Shown: in pieces, positions 1 to 7,964 of the stretch
Numbering within the stretch: position 1 is the first letter of the stretch
How the letters are laid out: each line of letters opens with the position of its first letter
The notes under the pieces: generated by a model
What the model was told of the DNA's origin: nothing
The model's input: the letters and a program-made list of their open reading frames with translations, nothing else
The model's database searches: none
Assembly (NCBI GenBank): GCA_003222975.1
Contig: QHXN01000009.1
Location: 123,767-187,766 of the forward strand
Length of the DNA stretch: 64,000 nt
Reading direction: 5' to 3'
DNA from: Acidobacteriota bacterium
GTDB taxonomy: Bacteria > Acidobacteriota > Blastocatellia > Pyrinomonadales > Pyrinomonadaceae
Translations under genes and position numbers: made by a program

Positions 1-2093
1 CCGCGCCCAAGCTCGTCTAAGAGGACGAGCGAGCGCGGCGTGGCGTGGTGGAGGATGTGCGCCGTCTCGACCATCTCGGTCATGAACGTTGACTCGCCGC
101 TGCCGATGCGGTCGTAGAGGCCGATGCGCGTATAGACGCGATCAGTTAATCCGACGGTCGCAGCCTCGGCGGGGACGAAACTCCCGGCCTGCGCCATGAT
201 GACGACGAGCGCGGCCTGCCGCAGGTAGGTTGACTTACCGGACATGTTCGGCCCGGTGATGAGGGCAATCTCCGGCCCGCCCCGGACGCCGAGTTCCACG
301 TCGTTGGCGACGAACTCGCGTTCTTCGAGGAGTCTTTCGAGGACGGGGTGTCGCCCGCCGCGTATGTCGAGCACGCCGCCTTCGACTACTGTAGGACGCA
401 CATAATTCCAGCGCGCGGCGCTCTGCGCGAAGGCGGCGACCGCGTCGAGGCGCGCGAGCGTCGAGGCGGCGGCCAGGAGTTCGTCGCGCGCCTTGCCGAC
501 CTCGGCGCAGACGTGCCGGAACAGGCTCATCTCCATCTCGCCGATGCGCCCCTGCGCGTTGAGGACGAGCGATTCGTACTCCTTCAGCTCCAGCGTGACG
601 AAGCGCTCGGAGGCGGCGAGCGTCTGCTTGCGCGTGTAGTCTGCGGGGACGAGGTGCAGGTTCGGGCGCGTGACCTCGATGAAGTAGCCGAAGACCTTGT
701 TGTAGCCGACGCGCAGGCTCCTTATCCCTGTGCGCGCTCGCTCGCGCTGCTCCATCTCGGCGAGGAAGTTCTTCCCGTTTCGCAGGAGCGCGCGCAACGA
801 GTCAAGCTCCTCGGCGAAGCCTTCGCGGATGACGCCCGTCTGCTCGCCGCGCGTCGAAAGCTCGTCGTTGACCGCGGCGCGTATGAGTTCGAGAACCTTC
901 TCGCACGCCGGGAGCGCAGCGAGCGAAGCGCCGAAGCGGCCCGCGTCGCGCTGAAGCACCGCGCGCACGCGCGGGACGGCTTCGAGGCTCTGCCTGAGCG
1001 CGAGAATCTCGGACGGCGTGGCTAAACCGGCGCGCGCGCGGCCCGTCAGTCGCTCGATGTCGTGGACGTTTTCGAGCGCGGCGAAAAGCTCGGCGCTCTC
1101 TTTCTCGCCCGCGGCGAACCAGGCGACGTGCTCCTGCCGGCGCGCGATCTCGGCGAGGTCGAGCAGGGGCCGGCGCAGCCAGCGCCGCAGCATGCGACCG
1201 CCCATCGCCGTGCGCGTCTCGTCGAGCGTCGAGAGGAGCGACGGCGCTCCGCCCCCGCTCTCAAAGATTTCCAGGCTGCGCACGGTCTGCTCGTCGAGCA
1301 CCATGAAGGCCTCGGCGCGGTAGCTCGCGAGGCGCGTCAACTGCCCGGAGACGCCAGCCTGCGTCTCGTCGAGGTACGAGATGATTGCGGCGGCGGCGGC
1401 GACCGCGAGCGGCGAGCGCGCCAACCCGAACGGCGCGAGCGTGCGCGCGCCGAAGTGCTTCTGCACGACGCGGCGAGCGAGCGCGGGGTCGAAGGCCGAG
1501 TCGGGGCGGCGCGTGATGAAGCCGGGCAAGGAGGCGACGTTGGCGGCGAGGCTCTTCGGGACGAGCAGCTCCGAGGGCGCGATGCGCTGAAGCTCCGAGA
1601 GCGCGGCAGCGGCGTCCAATTCGGTCGCCGCGAAGTCGCCCGTCGTCACGTCGGCGTAGGCCAGCCCCGCGCTCCGCCCGTCGGAAGCGTATGCGGCGAG
1701 GTAGTTGTTGACCTTGCTCTGAAGAAGCCCCGTTTCGAGAACCGTGCCGGGCGTGACGACGCGCACCACGTCGCGCTCGATGAGTCCGCGACCCGCCGAC
1801 TCGCCTTTGACCGGCGCGGTCGTCAGTTGCTCGCAGATGGCGACGCGGTGGCCGCGCGAGATGAGCGTGGCAAGGTGGCGCTCCAGGCTGTGGTGCGGGA
1901 CGCCCGCGAGCGGCACGCGCACGCCGCGGCCCATCGGCTTCGACGTGAGGACGATGTCCAGCTCGCGCGCGAGCAGGCGCGCGTCGTCGTCGAACGCCTC
2001 GTAGAAGTCGCCGATGCGGAAGAGGAGGATGGCGTCGGCGTGGCGGCGCTTGATGTCGAGATACTGCTTGCGTATGGGCGTGGCCGTCGTCAT
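1..2093 (-). CDS. mutS: DNA mismatch repair protein MutS (3' end outside window)
   Basis: MutS recognises mismatches and small loops in DNA and starts mismatch repair with MutL. The N-terminus reads MTTATPIRKQYLDIKRRHAD followed by LLFRIGDFYEAF, the mismatch-binding domain I, whose F-x-E is the mismatch-intercalating motif of the family. Near base 230 the ATPase Walker A reads GPNMSGKST, and near base 10 the Walker B reads LVLLDELGRG. About 697 codons are present, and the last 150 or so residues lie beyond base 1. The start codon overlaps the stop of the upstream Mrr-like gene as ATGA (2090-2093), so the two are probably translationally coupled. The family assignment is certain; only truncation by the window edge limits the entry. 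Confidence 0.97.
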   Translation of the reverse strand, partial: MTTATPIRKQYLDIKRRHADAILLFRIGDFYEAFDDDARLLARELDIVLTSKPMGRGVRVPLAGVPHHSLERHLATLISRGHRVAICEQLTTAPVKGESAGRGLIERDVVRVVTPGTVLETGLLQSKVNNYLAAYASDGRSAGLAYADVTTGDFAATELDAAAALSELQRIAPSELLVPKSLAANVASLPGFITRRPDSAFDPALARRVVQKHFGARTLAPFGLARSPLAVAAAAAIISYLDETQAGVSGQLTRLASYRAEAFMVLDEQTVRSLEIFESGGGAPSLLSTLDETRTAMGGRMLRRWLRRPLLDLAEIARRQEHVAWFAAGEKESAELFAALENVHDIERLTGRARAGLATPSEILALRQSLEAVPRVRAVLQRDAGRFGASLAALPACEKVLELIRAAVNDELSTRGEQTGVIREGFAEELDSLRALLRNGKNFLAEMEQRERARTGIRSLRVGYNKVFGYFIEVTRPNLHLVPADYTRKQTLAASERFVTLELKEYESLVLNAQGRIGEMEMSLFRHVCAEVGKARDELLAAASTLARLDAVAAFAQSAARWNYVRPTVVEGGVLDIRGGRHPVLERLLEEREFVANDVELGVRGGPEIALITGPNMSGKSTYLRQAALVVIMAQAGSFVPAEAATVGLTDRVYTRIGLYDRIGSGESTFMTEMVETAHILHHATPRSLVLLDELGR

Positions 2094-2818
2094 CGCTCGA
2101 AAAGACGGGCGAGGGTGTCTTCGACCGAGGTGAGGGCGCGGTGAAGCCTTCGGAGTTGCTCGAAGCTAAGGATGGTCGTGACCCTCCCGATCTCGCGGAA
2201 CGGGCCGGTGCGCGCGAGGCTCAACTGCCGCTCGGCGCGGTTCGTGTCGCGCTCTGAGGCGACGACGAGAAAGGGCTTGCTGCGTTGAGCGTCGTAGGCC
2301 CTCTTCAGTTTCGCCAGCGCCGCGTCGAGGTTGCCCTTGTGCTGCACCTCGAAGACGTGGCTCAGGCGCGGACTTGACTCGGCCTCGCGCCAGACCACGT
2401 CGTAGTAGTCGAACTCGACCTCGGCGAAGTGTCCGAGCACGCGACCGACCTCGACGAGCATCCGCTGCACGTCCGCGTGGGTTAGCTCTACGCTTTCACT
2501 CTCACACGCGCGGGCATCGGAGAGCGAGAATTGAATCTCTTCCTCGGCGACGCGGCGGCGGCCTCTTTCCGTGAGCCTCCAACGACCGCGGTCGCGCTCG
2601 ATCTCGCGCCGCTCGTCGAGGGAGCGCCCGGCACGCTGCACGAGCCTGCGCCACTGCCTGCGGTGTCCGTTCGCGACGGCGCGCACCTCCCGCACGTCGA
2701 GCTGCGGGAAATAGGCGACCAGCCGGTCGTAGAGGAAGCGCACGTGCTCCGCGCCGCCCGTGGCGGCCAACTCCTGGAGGAGTGGCAGTTCGACGCGTTC
2801 CACGCTCGGATAGGGCAT
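2090..2818 (-). CDS. Mrr-N winged-helix protein with restriction-endonuclease-like C-terminus
   Basis: About 242 residues if translation starts at the ATG at 2818 (MPYPSVERVELPLL); the frame stays open upstream to 2914, but that segment looks non-coding. Residues 5-85 resemble the N-terminal winged helix of Mrr-type restriction enzymes: a run of leucines, a conserved W in RQWRRLVQRAG, and a closing RWRLTERGRRR. The second half carries YYDVVW and then HVFEVQHKGNLDAALAKL, which has the spacing of an endonuclease fold (Asp, then Glu-x-Gln in place of Glu-x-Lys), followed by a hydrophobic strand PFLVVASE. Nuclease activity is inference, because the usual Lys is a Gln. It is directly upstream of mutS with a 4-nt overlap, suggesting a DNA-repair or DNA-quality role rather than a stand-alone restriction system; no methylase is nearby. 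Confidence 0.7.
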   Translation of the reverse strand: MPYPSVERVELPLLQELAATGGAEHVRFLYDRLVAYFPQLDVREVRAVANGHRRQWRRLVQRAGRSLDERREIERDRGRWRLTERGRRRVAEEEIQFSLSDARACESESVELTHADVQRMLVEVGRVLGHFAEVEFDYYDVVWREAESSPRLSHVFEVQHKGNLDAALAKLKRAYDAQRSKPFLVVASERDTNRAERQLSLARTGPFREIGRVTTILSFEQLRRLHRALTSVEDTLARLFER

Positions 2819-2943
2819 GCCGTTTAAGCTCGGGAGTTGTAGGACGGCGGGAGGGGCAGCTCCCGCCCAGGGCGAAACGTTCGTGGCAAACTTACAGGAG
2901 AAGCGGGCGAACAATCAAGCGGGCTGAAGGTAGAAAGCGGCGG

Positions 2944-2964
2944 GCAGTTAGCAGGCAGCAGGCA
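2944..2964. repeat. Solitary heptad tandem repeat (GCAGNNA x3)
   Basis: Three consecutive 7-nt units (GCAGTTA, GCAGGCA, GCAGGCA) lie in the 231-nt spacer between the two flanking minus-strand genes. It has the same period as the inverted heptad elements elsewhere in the window, but no matching second arm is obvious. It is probably a half or decayed element. Confidence 0.45.
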
Positions 2965-3049
2965 GAGCGCCGTTCTAAACAGTCGGGAGCACTGCCGCGT
3001 CTCGAAAAGATGCCGTGATGGTGGCCTGGAGTTTCAGCGCACGGAATCG

Positions 3050-3793
3050 CTACCGATGAAAGCGCCCACCGCTGAAGTACGTTTCATAATGCTGATACCC
3101 TTCCTCATAGCCGCGAAGGAAGCCGTCCCGGTAAGCCTGCTGATAAGTGCCGCGGTTGCCGAAAACAGAGAAGAAGCCGCCGGCCCCGTGCCGGTAAAAG
3201 TGTGAGCGCTCCGGTTCATAGCCTTGCCCGCGGCGCGCATCGTTCGCGCCGGTGTACAGGCCGTCCTGGTAACCCCGGTCGTAGGCGTTAGAGCTATAGC
3301 CATAGCCGCCGTAATTTGAGGACTGATAAACGCGGGTGTTGTGATGGGCGCGATAGCGATCATCACGATCATTATCCCGATCTCGCCTGTGCCTGTGCTC
3401 CCGGTGACGCCCCCGGTCGTGATCCCGGTCGCCGTCAACATCTCTATCATGGTGATGAGTCAGGGTTTGTGAGCCGCTGCTACTCGTCCGAGTGCTGCTA
3501 TCACTGGAGCGATCCCGATGCCGACCGCCATCGCCGCTGCCGCGGCTCCTGCTCTCCCCGCCACCACGGCTATGACTACTGCCGCCGCTGCTACTACTGC
3601 TGCGACCGCCGCCGCCACGACTGTGATTGCCGCCGCTACTGCTCTGGCTACTGCCGCTGCCACGGCTCTCTCCGCCCCCGCCTCGCTTGCCCTGCGCCTG
3701 GCCGGTTGATACTGATACGAACAACACGCCGGACAAAAGCGAACATGCCGCGACGAACGCCCCTATCGCCCTCTTCAGATCATTCATATTCAT
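3050..3793 (-). CDS. Secreted Gly/Ser/Arg/His-rich protein with YxxG-type C-terminal motifs
   Basis: A 247-residue protein of unknown function. Residues 1-34 form a signal peptide (basic start, hydrophobic AFVAACSLLSGVLFVSV, AQA-type cleavage site). Residues 35-150 are low-complexity Gly/Ser/Arg followed by Asp/Arg/His, and look disordered and highly charged. The last 90 residues are folded-looking, with repeated aromatic-glycine motifs: YDRGYQDGLYTGAND, YRDGFLRGYEEGY and a closing YETYFSGGRFHR. A similar GY-x-RG motif ends the stress protein at 6978-7757. The start is supported by GGAGG 6 nt upstream of the ATG. It is likely extracytoplasmic; polyanion or metal binding would be a guess. Confidence 0.75.
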   Translation of the reverse strand: MNMNDLKRAIGAFVAACSLLSGVLFVSVSTGQAQGKRGGGGESRGSGSSQSSSGGNHSRGGGGRSSSSSGGSSHSRGGGESRSRGSGDGGRHRDRSSDSSTRTSSSGSQTLTHHHDRDVDGDRDHDRGRHREHRHRRDRDNDRDDRYRAHHNTRVYQSSNYGGYGYSSNAYDRGYQDGLYTGANDARRGQGYEPERSHFYRHGAGGFFSVFGNRGTYQQAYRDGFLRGYEEGYQHYETYFSGGRFHR

Positions 3794-4210
3794 TGCTTGC
3801 CTCCGTGAGTGGCCCGTTACGAAAATCTGTCGTGCGCTTCAAGCGGCGGATCGTATTAGCAGTAAAGCTATGCGAGGGTCATGATGTCGCGCCGCGCCGG
3901 CGGGGTAATTGCGGTACCAATATACACCTCATCGCTCACACCAGTCATGCATGTTGAAGGCACGGCTGGGCAGGTCTTTGCGCTCTCCCCACAGGCGAGC
4001 AATAAAATTGAGAGTCGCCCGGAGGCGACTAAGAGAGAGTTCTTCTCTTCTTCAGCCGCCCCCGCGGGACTCTCAATTTTATTTCCGACTCGTTCCCGGC
4101 ACTGAAGCGCCGGGCCACTTTCAGCCGCCCCGACGGGGCTTCAAAACCCGGCCCTTATGATGCCGGTAGCCACAGCCTGGCGTTCACTGCTCGCCGCCCA
4201 CAACTTTCTT
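3794..4210. other. 417-nt intergenic stretch rich in hairpins
   Basis: No gene is seen. The stretch holds a 16-bp perfect inverted repeat (4001-4016 with 4068-4083) and two compact GC hairpins at 4095-4114 (CCCGGC/GCCGGG) and 4127-4139 (GCCCC/GGGGC). The element TTCAGCCGCCCC occurs twice, at about 4051 and 4120. The hairpins follow the ftsH stop on the minus strand and could end its transcript, but no clear T-tract follows them. The part nearest 3794 is the leader of the secreted protein gene. Confidence 0.5.
4001..4083. repeat. Long inverted repeat, 16-bp perfect arms
   Basis: The left arm at 4001-4016 begins AATAAAATTGAGAGTC and the right arm at 4068-4083 is its exact reverse complement. 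A 51-nt GC-rich centre containing GCCCGGAGGCGAC separates them. The arms are AT-rich against a GC-rich background, which suggests a small mobile or regulatory palindrome rather than chance. It lies downstream of ftsH. Confidence 0.7.
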
Positions 4211-6001
4211 TCAAGCGGCGCGGTCGCACGCGAGGCCGAAGCGCTCGCGGATTTCGTCGGCGTCGAGCGTGTCGCGCTCCATCAGCCCGTCAACGAGGCG
4301 GGCAATCTCGGCGCGGCGCGAGTCAACGACCTCGCAGGCGCGCTTCATCTGCGCGTTGACGATCACGTTCGTCTCCTGCTCGATGCGGTCGAGAAGGGCC
4401 TGGCTGTGCGGGTCTTCGGGCTTGCCGAGGTGTATGGGGCCGAGCGGACTCATGCCGAACTCCGAGACCATGCGGCGCGCGATCTCGACGGCGCGCTCGA
4501 TGTCGTTCGACGCGCCCGCCGTCATCGTGTCGAGCAGAAGTATCTCCGCCGCGCGCCCGCCGAGGAGCATCGCGACCTGGTCTTCGAGGTACTGGCGCGT
4601 CCTCATCAGGCGGTCGCGTTCGGGGAGCGCCTGCGTCACGCCGAGCGCGCGCCCGCGCGGGAGAATCGAGACCTTGTGAATCGGGTCGCCGTTCTCGACG
4701 GCGAGGCCGACGGCGACGTGGCCGGACTCGTGGACGGCGGTCGCGTAGCGCTCCCCGTCGTCCATTATGAAGCCCTGGCGCTCGACGCCCATCAGGATTT
4801 TGTCGCGCGCGTACTCGACGTGCGTGCTGCCGACCGCCTCCGAGCCGTCGCGCGTCGCGGCAATCGCCGCCTCATTCAAGAGGTTCGCGAGGTCTGCGCC
4901 GGAGAAGCCGGGCGTGCCGCGCGCGATCCACGTCAGGTCGAGGCCGTCTTCGAGCGTCAGCTTGCGCGCATGGACGCGCAGTATCTGCTCGCGCCCGCGC
5001 ATGTCGGCGAGATTGACGGTGATCTCGCGGTCGAAGCGACCGGGGCGCGTGAGCGCGGGGTCGAGTATGTCGGGACGGTTGGTCGAGGCGATGACGACGA
5101 CGCCGCACAACTGCTCGAAGCCGTCCATCTCGATGAGGAGCTGGTTGAGCGTCTGATCCTGGTCGGCGGAAGCCGAGTCGCTGCCACGACCGCGGCGGCG
5201 ACCGAGCGCGTCAATCTCGTCAATGAAGATGACGCAGGGCGCGAGCTTGCGCGCGCGCGCGAACAGACGCCGGACGCGCGACGCGCCGAGGCCCGCGAAC
5301 TTCTCCTGGAAGCTCGAACCAGACACCGAAAGGAAAGGAACCTTCGCCTCGCTGGCCGCGGCGCGCGCGAGCAGGGTCTTGCCCGTGCCCGGAGGGCCGG
5401 AGAGCAATAGGCCACGCGGGGGCCTGCCGCCGAGCCGCCCGAACTTTTCCGGGTCGCGCAAAAAATCAATCGTCTCGGCAAGCTCCGCGCGCGCCTCGTC
5501 AACGCCGGCCACGTCCGCGAACGTGACCGCCGTGTCGCCGCCGGTTTCCGCCGCGCTGAAGTCGCTCTGCACGCCCATGCTCGCGTAAACGCGCCAGCCT
5601 ATGAAGCCGAGCGCGACGAGCGCGACGAGCGGCAGCGTGTAATTTAAGGCGGTCGCCAGGACACCGGGCTGCAAGGACTGGTACTCGACCTGCGCCTTAT
5701 TCTTGGCGAAGGCGGCGGTGACCTCCTGCTGCGCGGCCTCGTTCGTCACGACGGCGCGGACGAGCGTGCCGTCCGCTTGCGTCACCGTCACTTCGTCGGC
5801 GACGATCTTCACGGAGCGCGCTCCGCCCGCGTCGGCCAGCTCGCGGAGCTGTGTGTAGTTGATGTCGCGGACGACGGGCAGCGACTTTCGGTAGAAGAGG
5901 CCGAAGGCTACGAGCGTGAAGGCGAGAAGCAACAGGAAGCCGGCGACGACGACGACCTTGCCCGGCTTCTGCGAACGGGGGATCAGACGGGAAAGCGGCA
6001 T
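4211..6001 (-). CDS. ftsH: ATP-dependent zinc metalloprotease FtsH
   Basis: A membrane-anchored AAA+ protease that degrades misfolded and regulatory membrane and cytosolic proteins. With the start at 6001 ([15 protein letters not shown] 9 nt upstream) it is 596 residues. The first TM segment is at about 15-35, a periplasmic domain at 40-115 and the second TM at about 120-140. The AAA domain has Walker A GPPGTGKT (202-209), Walker B VIFIDEID (257-264) and the [12 protein letters not shown]. The zinc site HESGH is at 424-428, with the later Asp ligand in GASNDIERA. The pore-loop segment reads [11 protein letters not shown], slightly unlike the usual FVGMG form. The frame continues upstream to 6181, but that extension is not FtsH-like. 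It stands alone with no operon partners. Confidence 0.95.
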   Translation of the reverse strand: MPLSRLIPRSQKPGKVVVVAGFLLLLAFTLVAFGLFYRKSLPVVRDINYTQLRELADAGGARSVKIVADEVTVTQADGTLVRAVVTNEAAQQEVTAAFAKNKAQVEYQSLQPGVLATALNYTLPLVALVALGFIGWRVYASMGVQSDFSAAETGGDTAVTFADVAGVDEARAELAETIDFLRDPEKFGRLGGRPPRGLLLSGPPGTGKTLLARAAASEAKVPFLSVSGSSFQEKFAGLGASRVRRLFARARKLAPCVIFIDEIDALGRRRGRGSDSASADQDQTLNQLLIEMDGFEQLCGVVVIASTNRPDILDPALTRPGRFDREITVNLADMRGREQILRVHARKLTLEDGLDLTWIARGTPGFSGADLANLLNEAAIAATRDGSEAVGSTHVEYARDKILMGVERQGFIMDDGERYATAVHESGHVAVGLAVENGDPIHKVSILPRGRALGVTQALPERDRLMRTRQYLEDQVAMLLGGRAAEILLLDTMTAGASNDIERAVEIARRMVSEFGMSPLGPIHLGKPEDPHSQALLDRIEQETNVIVNAQMKRACEVVDSRRAEIARLVDGLMERDTLDADEIRERFGLACDRAA

Positions 6002-6580
6002 AAAGACCTCGACTAAATTTTTAACGAAGCAAGGGGGCGCTCCGCTTGTAGCTTGATTGTTCAGTTTAAAGAAACCGCCTCTGGGGAGCCGCCGAAGGAA
6101 AACCGCCGGAAGGGCTCGCACGTTTGAGCGGGACGGTAAACGTGTGAAAGCGCCCGTCGGGACTGTAAGGGCGCAGACCACACTCTACCAGTCGGGAGCT
6201 TTTGAAGTCCAGCGAAAAGCGCAGGCCGTGAGACCGCGTCTATCATCTTTGCCTTCAACGGAGACAAAGACCAAGACTTTCCGATGACACGATGGCGGTT
6301 TCGGTTGCCGCCCCTTCTCTAAGTTCGACCGCGCCCCGCATATTCTTGCCCTGTATCAAGACACAGCCGTTTTGAAACCCGCGGCGTGATTCAATACAGG
6401 GACGATCATCCGTGACTTCCGAGCGCCGTTCTTCCACGCTCAAATCGCGCCGTTTTCAGAGATTCGGGGGCGTTCGTGGCTTGGCGTCTGTTGGCATGGG
6501 CGTTGCTCGAACTCTGCGTGGGCGGTTCTGCGGAACCGGAAGAAAACAGCGGCTGACGCTCAACTAAGGAGAAGGCGAAT
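6002..6580. other. 579-nt intergenic region between divergent genes
   Basis: No convincing gene is found on either strand; the short open frames lack ribosome-binding sites and protein-like composition. It must hold the promoters of ftsH (minus) and of the small membrane protein (plus), but I see no clear -35/-10 pair. A weak inverted repeat (CCCTGTAT near 6349 and ATACAGGG near 6394) is visible. Confidence 0.4.
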
Positions 6581-6730
6581 ATGTTGTGGACAATTCTGGT
6601 GATCCTGCTGATTCTGTGGCTCCTGGGTCTGGTTAGCGGCTACACGGTGGGCGGTTTCATACACCTGCTGCTCGTCCTGGCTCTCGTGATCTTCGTCATC
6701 AACCTCCTCACGGGACGAAGGACGGTCTAA
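6581..6730 (+). CDS. Small lmo0937-type membrane protein (DUF5670-like)
   Basis: A 49-residue protein, MLWTILVILLILWLLGLVSG then YTVGGFIHLLLVLALVIFVI and a short NLLTGRRTV tail. The two hydrophobic segments around a glycine-rich turn match the widespread lmo0937 family of tiny two-helix inner-membrane proteins, which have no established function and often appear under envelope stress. A strong Shine-Dalgarno sequence, AAGGAGAAG, precedes the ATG, and a strong terminator follows 22 nt after the stop, so it is probably a single-gene transcript. Confidence 0.85.
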   Translation: MLWTILVILLILWLLGLVSGYTVGGFIHLLLVLALVIFVINLLTGRRTV

Positions 6731-6752
6731 GAGTCGGACAGACGTGAGTGGT

Positions 6753-6796
6753 AAGAAGGGCGGCGCACGTTTCGTCGTGCGCCGCCCTTCTTTTAT
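6753..6796 (+). terminator. Rho-independent terminator after the small membrane protein gene
   Basis: A perfect 17-bp stem (arms at 6753-6769 and 6776-6792, AAGAAGGGCGGCGCACG with its complement) closes on a 6-nt loop and runs into TTTTATTT on the plus strand. It separates the plus-strand gene from the convergent minus-strand pair. Confidence 0.9.
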
Positions 6797-6813
6797 TTCA
6801 TCTCAATCATCCT

Positions 6814-6981
6814 TCAGCGGATTGCGACCTGACAGTTGCGACAGTGCGTCCGGCGCTTCGCGTTGAGCGTGCCGCACGAGGCGCAACGCCTGTACATGGT
6901 GCGCGCGAACCAGTTCGTGATGAGCGCGCTCGCGCCGAGGATGGCGACCAGGACGAGGATGCTGAGGAGCGTGTCCTTCAA
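6814..6981 (-). CDS. Small TM plus zinc-ribbon protein, TTG start
   Basis: A 55-residue protein: one hydrophobic segment (LLSILVLVAILGASALITNW) followed by a zinc ribbon with two CxxC knuckles, CASC and CRNC, spaced by 11 residues, and ending QVAIR. The only available start in frame is TTG at 6981, because a stop lies four codons further upstream. That TTG overlaps the stop of the upstream stress-protein gene as TTGA, and GAGAGG lies about 8 nt before it inside that gene's last codons. This is a classic translationally coupled small gene. The zinc-ribbon fold is inferred from cysteine spacing; the partner is unknown. Confidence 0.7.
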   Translation of the reverse strand: MKDTLLSILVLVAILGASALITNWFARTMYRRCASCGTLNAKRRTHCRNCQVAIR

Positions 6982-7757
6982 GCCCTGTGCCTCTCAAGCA
7001 TCTCGCCGTGATACCGCCGCCCGCGCTCGTAGCCCTGGCGGAACGCGCCCTCGTCGCACTCTCCGCCGTAGCACTCGCGCAGGCGCTCGGCGTCCTCTTC
7101 GTAAGAGTGGTCGCGCGCGCGCGGGTGGAGCGCGGCCTCGAAGCCGCGTCGGTAGATCGGCTCGTCCGTCCCGAAGTCGCCGCCGTCAACCGTGTACTCC
7201 GCCTCCTCCGCGTCGCGCAGGCCCAGCCACCAGTTCTCGCGCGCCGCGTCAATACTCTCCGCGCCCTCCCCGGCGAGCACGCCCCGCGCCGTCTCCGCCT
7301 GCGCGTCATCGTCCGCGACGACGATCACGACCGAGCGCCCCCGCCGCAGCGCGTCCTCGTAAACGAACAGTTCGTCGTGCGGCAGCCCGCGCGCCATCGA
7401 GTCTTCGAGCGCGCCGCCCATCGCGATGCCCGTGGCCGCGCCGCCCGCGCCCAGTAGCGCCGCGCCGATCAATCCCGCGGCCAGGACAGGCCCGACGCCG
7501 GGGATCAGAAGGCTCGCCGCGGCGGCTCCAAGATGCAAGCCGCCCGCGACGCCGAGTGCGCCGCCGACGGTGCCGCCGAGCGCCGCGCCCATGCCCGGCT
7601 GCTCGGTCTCGGTCGTCGGCACCTCGTCAAGCTGCTCCTGCGTCGTGCCGGGCGTCAGAAGGCTGATGCGGTCTTCGGCGACGCCCGCCTCGCGGAGACG
7701 CCCGACGGCGCGCTCGGCGTCCGCGCGCGAGTTGAAGATGCCTGCGACAGTGCTCAT
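6978..7757 (-). CDS. General stress-type protein (YflT/GsiB-like fold) with Gly-rich hydrophobic middle
   Basis: A 259-residue protein. Residues 1-45 (MSTVAGIFNSRADAERAVGR, EAGV, ISLLTP) match the ferredoxin-like 'heat induced/general stress protein 17M' repeat that senses or packs in stress granule-like proteins. Residues 60-120 are Gly/Ala-rich and hydrophobic (GGTVGGALGVAGG, LIGAALLGAGGAATG), like glycine-zipper segments. A second alpha-beta unit at 125-165 (DELFVYEDALRRGRSVVIV) repeats the fold. The C-terminus is acidic, with YRRGF and QGYERGRRYHGEM. Together this resembles proteins that insert in or coat membranes under stress. The exact role is unknown. It is co-transcribed with the zinc-ribbon gene downstream. 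Confidence 0.7.
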   Translation of the reverse strand: MSTVAGIFNSRADAERAVGRLREAGVAEDRISLLTPGTTQEQLDEVPTTETEQPGMGAALGGTVGGALGVAGGLHLGAAAASLLIPGVGPVLAAGLIGAALLGAGGAATGIAMGGALEDSMARGLPHDELFVYEDALRRGRSVVIVVADDDAQAETARGVLAGEGAESIDAARENWWLGLRDAEEAEYTVDGGDFGTDEPIYRRGFEAALHPRARDHSYEEDAERLRECYGGECDEGAFRQGYERGRRYHGEMLERHRA

Positions 7758-7907
7758 TCGCGTTTGTGGTTCGAGCGCGGCGAAGGAGTGCGCGCTCAGG
7801 CCGCCTTTCCCGGCCAGTAAGCCCTTCTATGAATTTGCAACGGGGAATGCTTAACGCGACGTGCCGCCGATTTTAACATGAATCCTCCCGCACGTGCCCG
7901 AAAGAAA

Positions 7908-7940
7908 GAAGCGCCCTACGTCGCTCACGCAGGGCGCTTC
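7908..7940 (-). terminator. Rho-independent terminator after the BNR-repeat gene
   Basis: A 10-bp stem (GAAGCGCCCT at 7908-7917 and its complement at 7931-7940) closes on a 13-nt loop. On the minus strand it is followed by TTCTTTCTTTC. It lies 24 nt after the stop of the 7965-9476 gene. Confidence 0.75.
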
Positions 7941-7964
7941 ACCCTTTTCTTTCTCTCGAGGACT

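Noticed and set aside
4157..5410. Long plus-strand open frame opposite ftsH (417 codons)
   Set aside because: High GC makes the antisense strand of real genes open; the minus strand carries clear FtsH motifs and the plus product has no domain.
6255..6443. 62-codon minus-strand frame in the ftsH upstream region
   Set aside because: No ribosome site, no hydrophobic or domain pattern, and composition like intergenic DNA.
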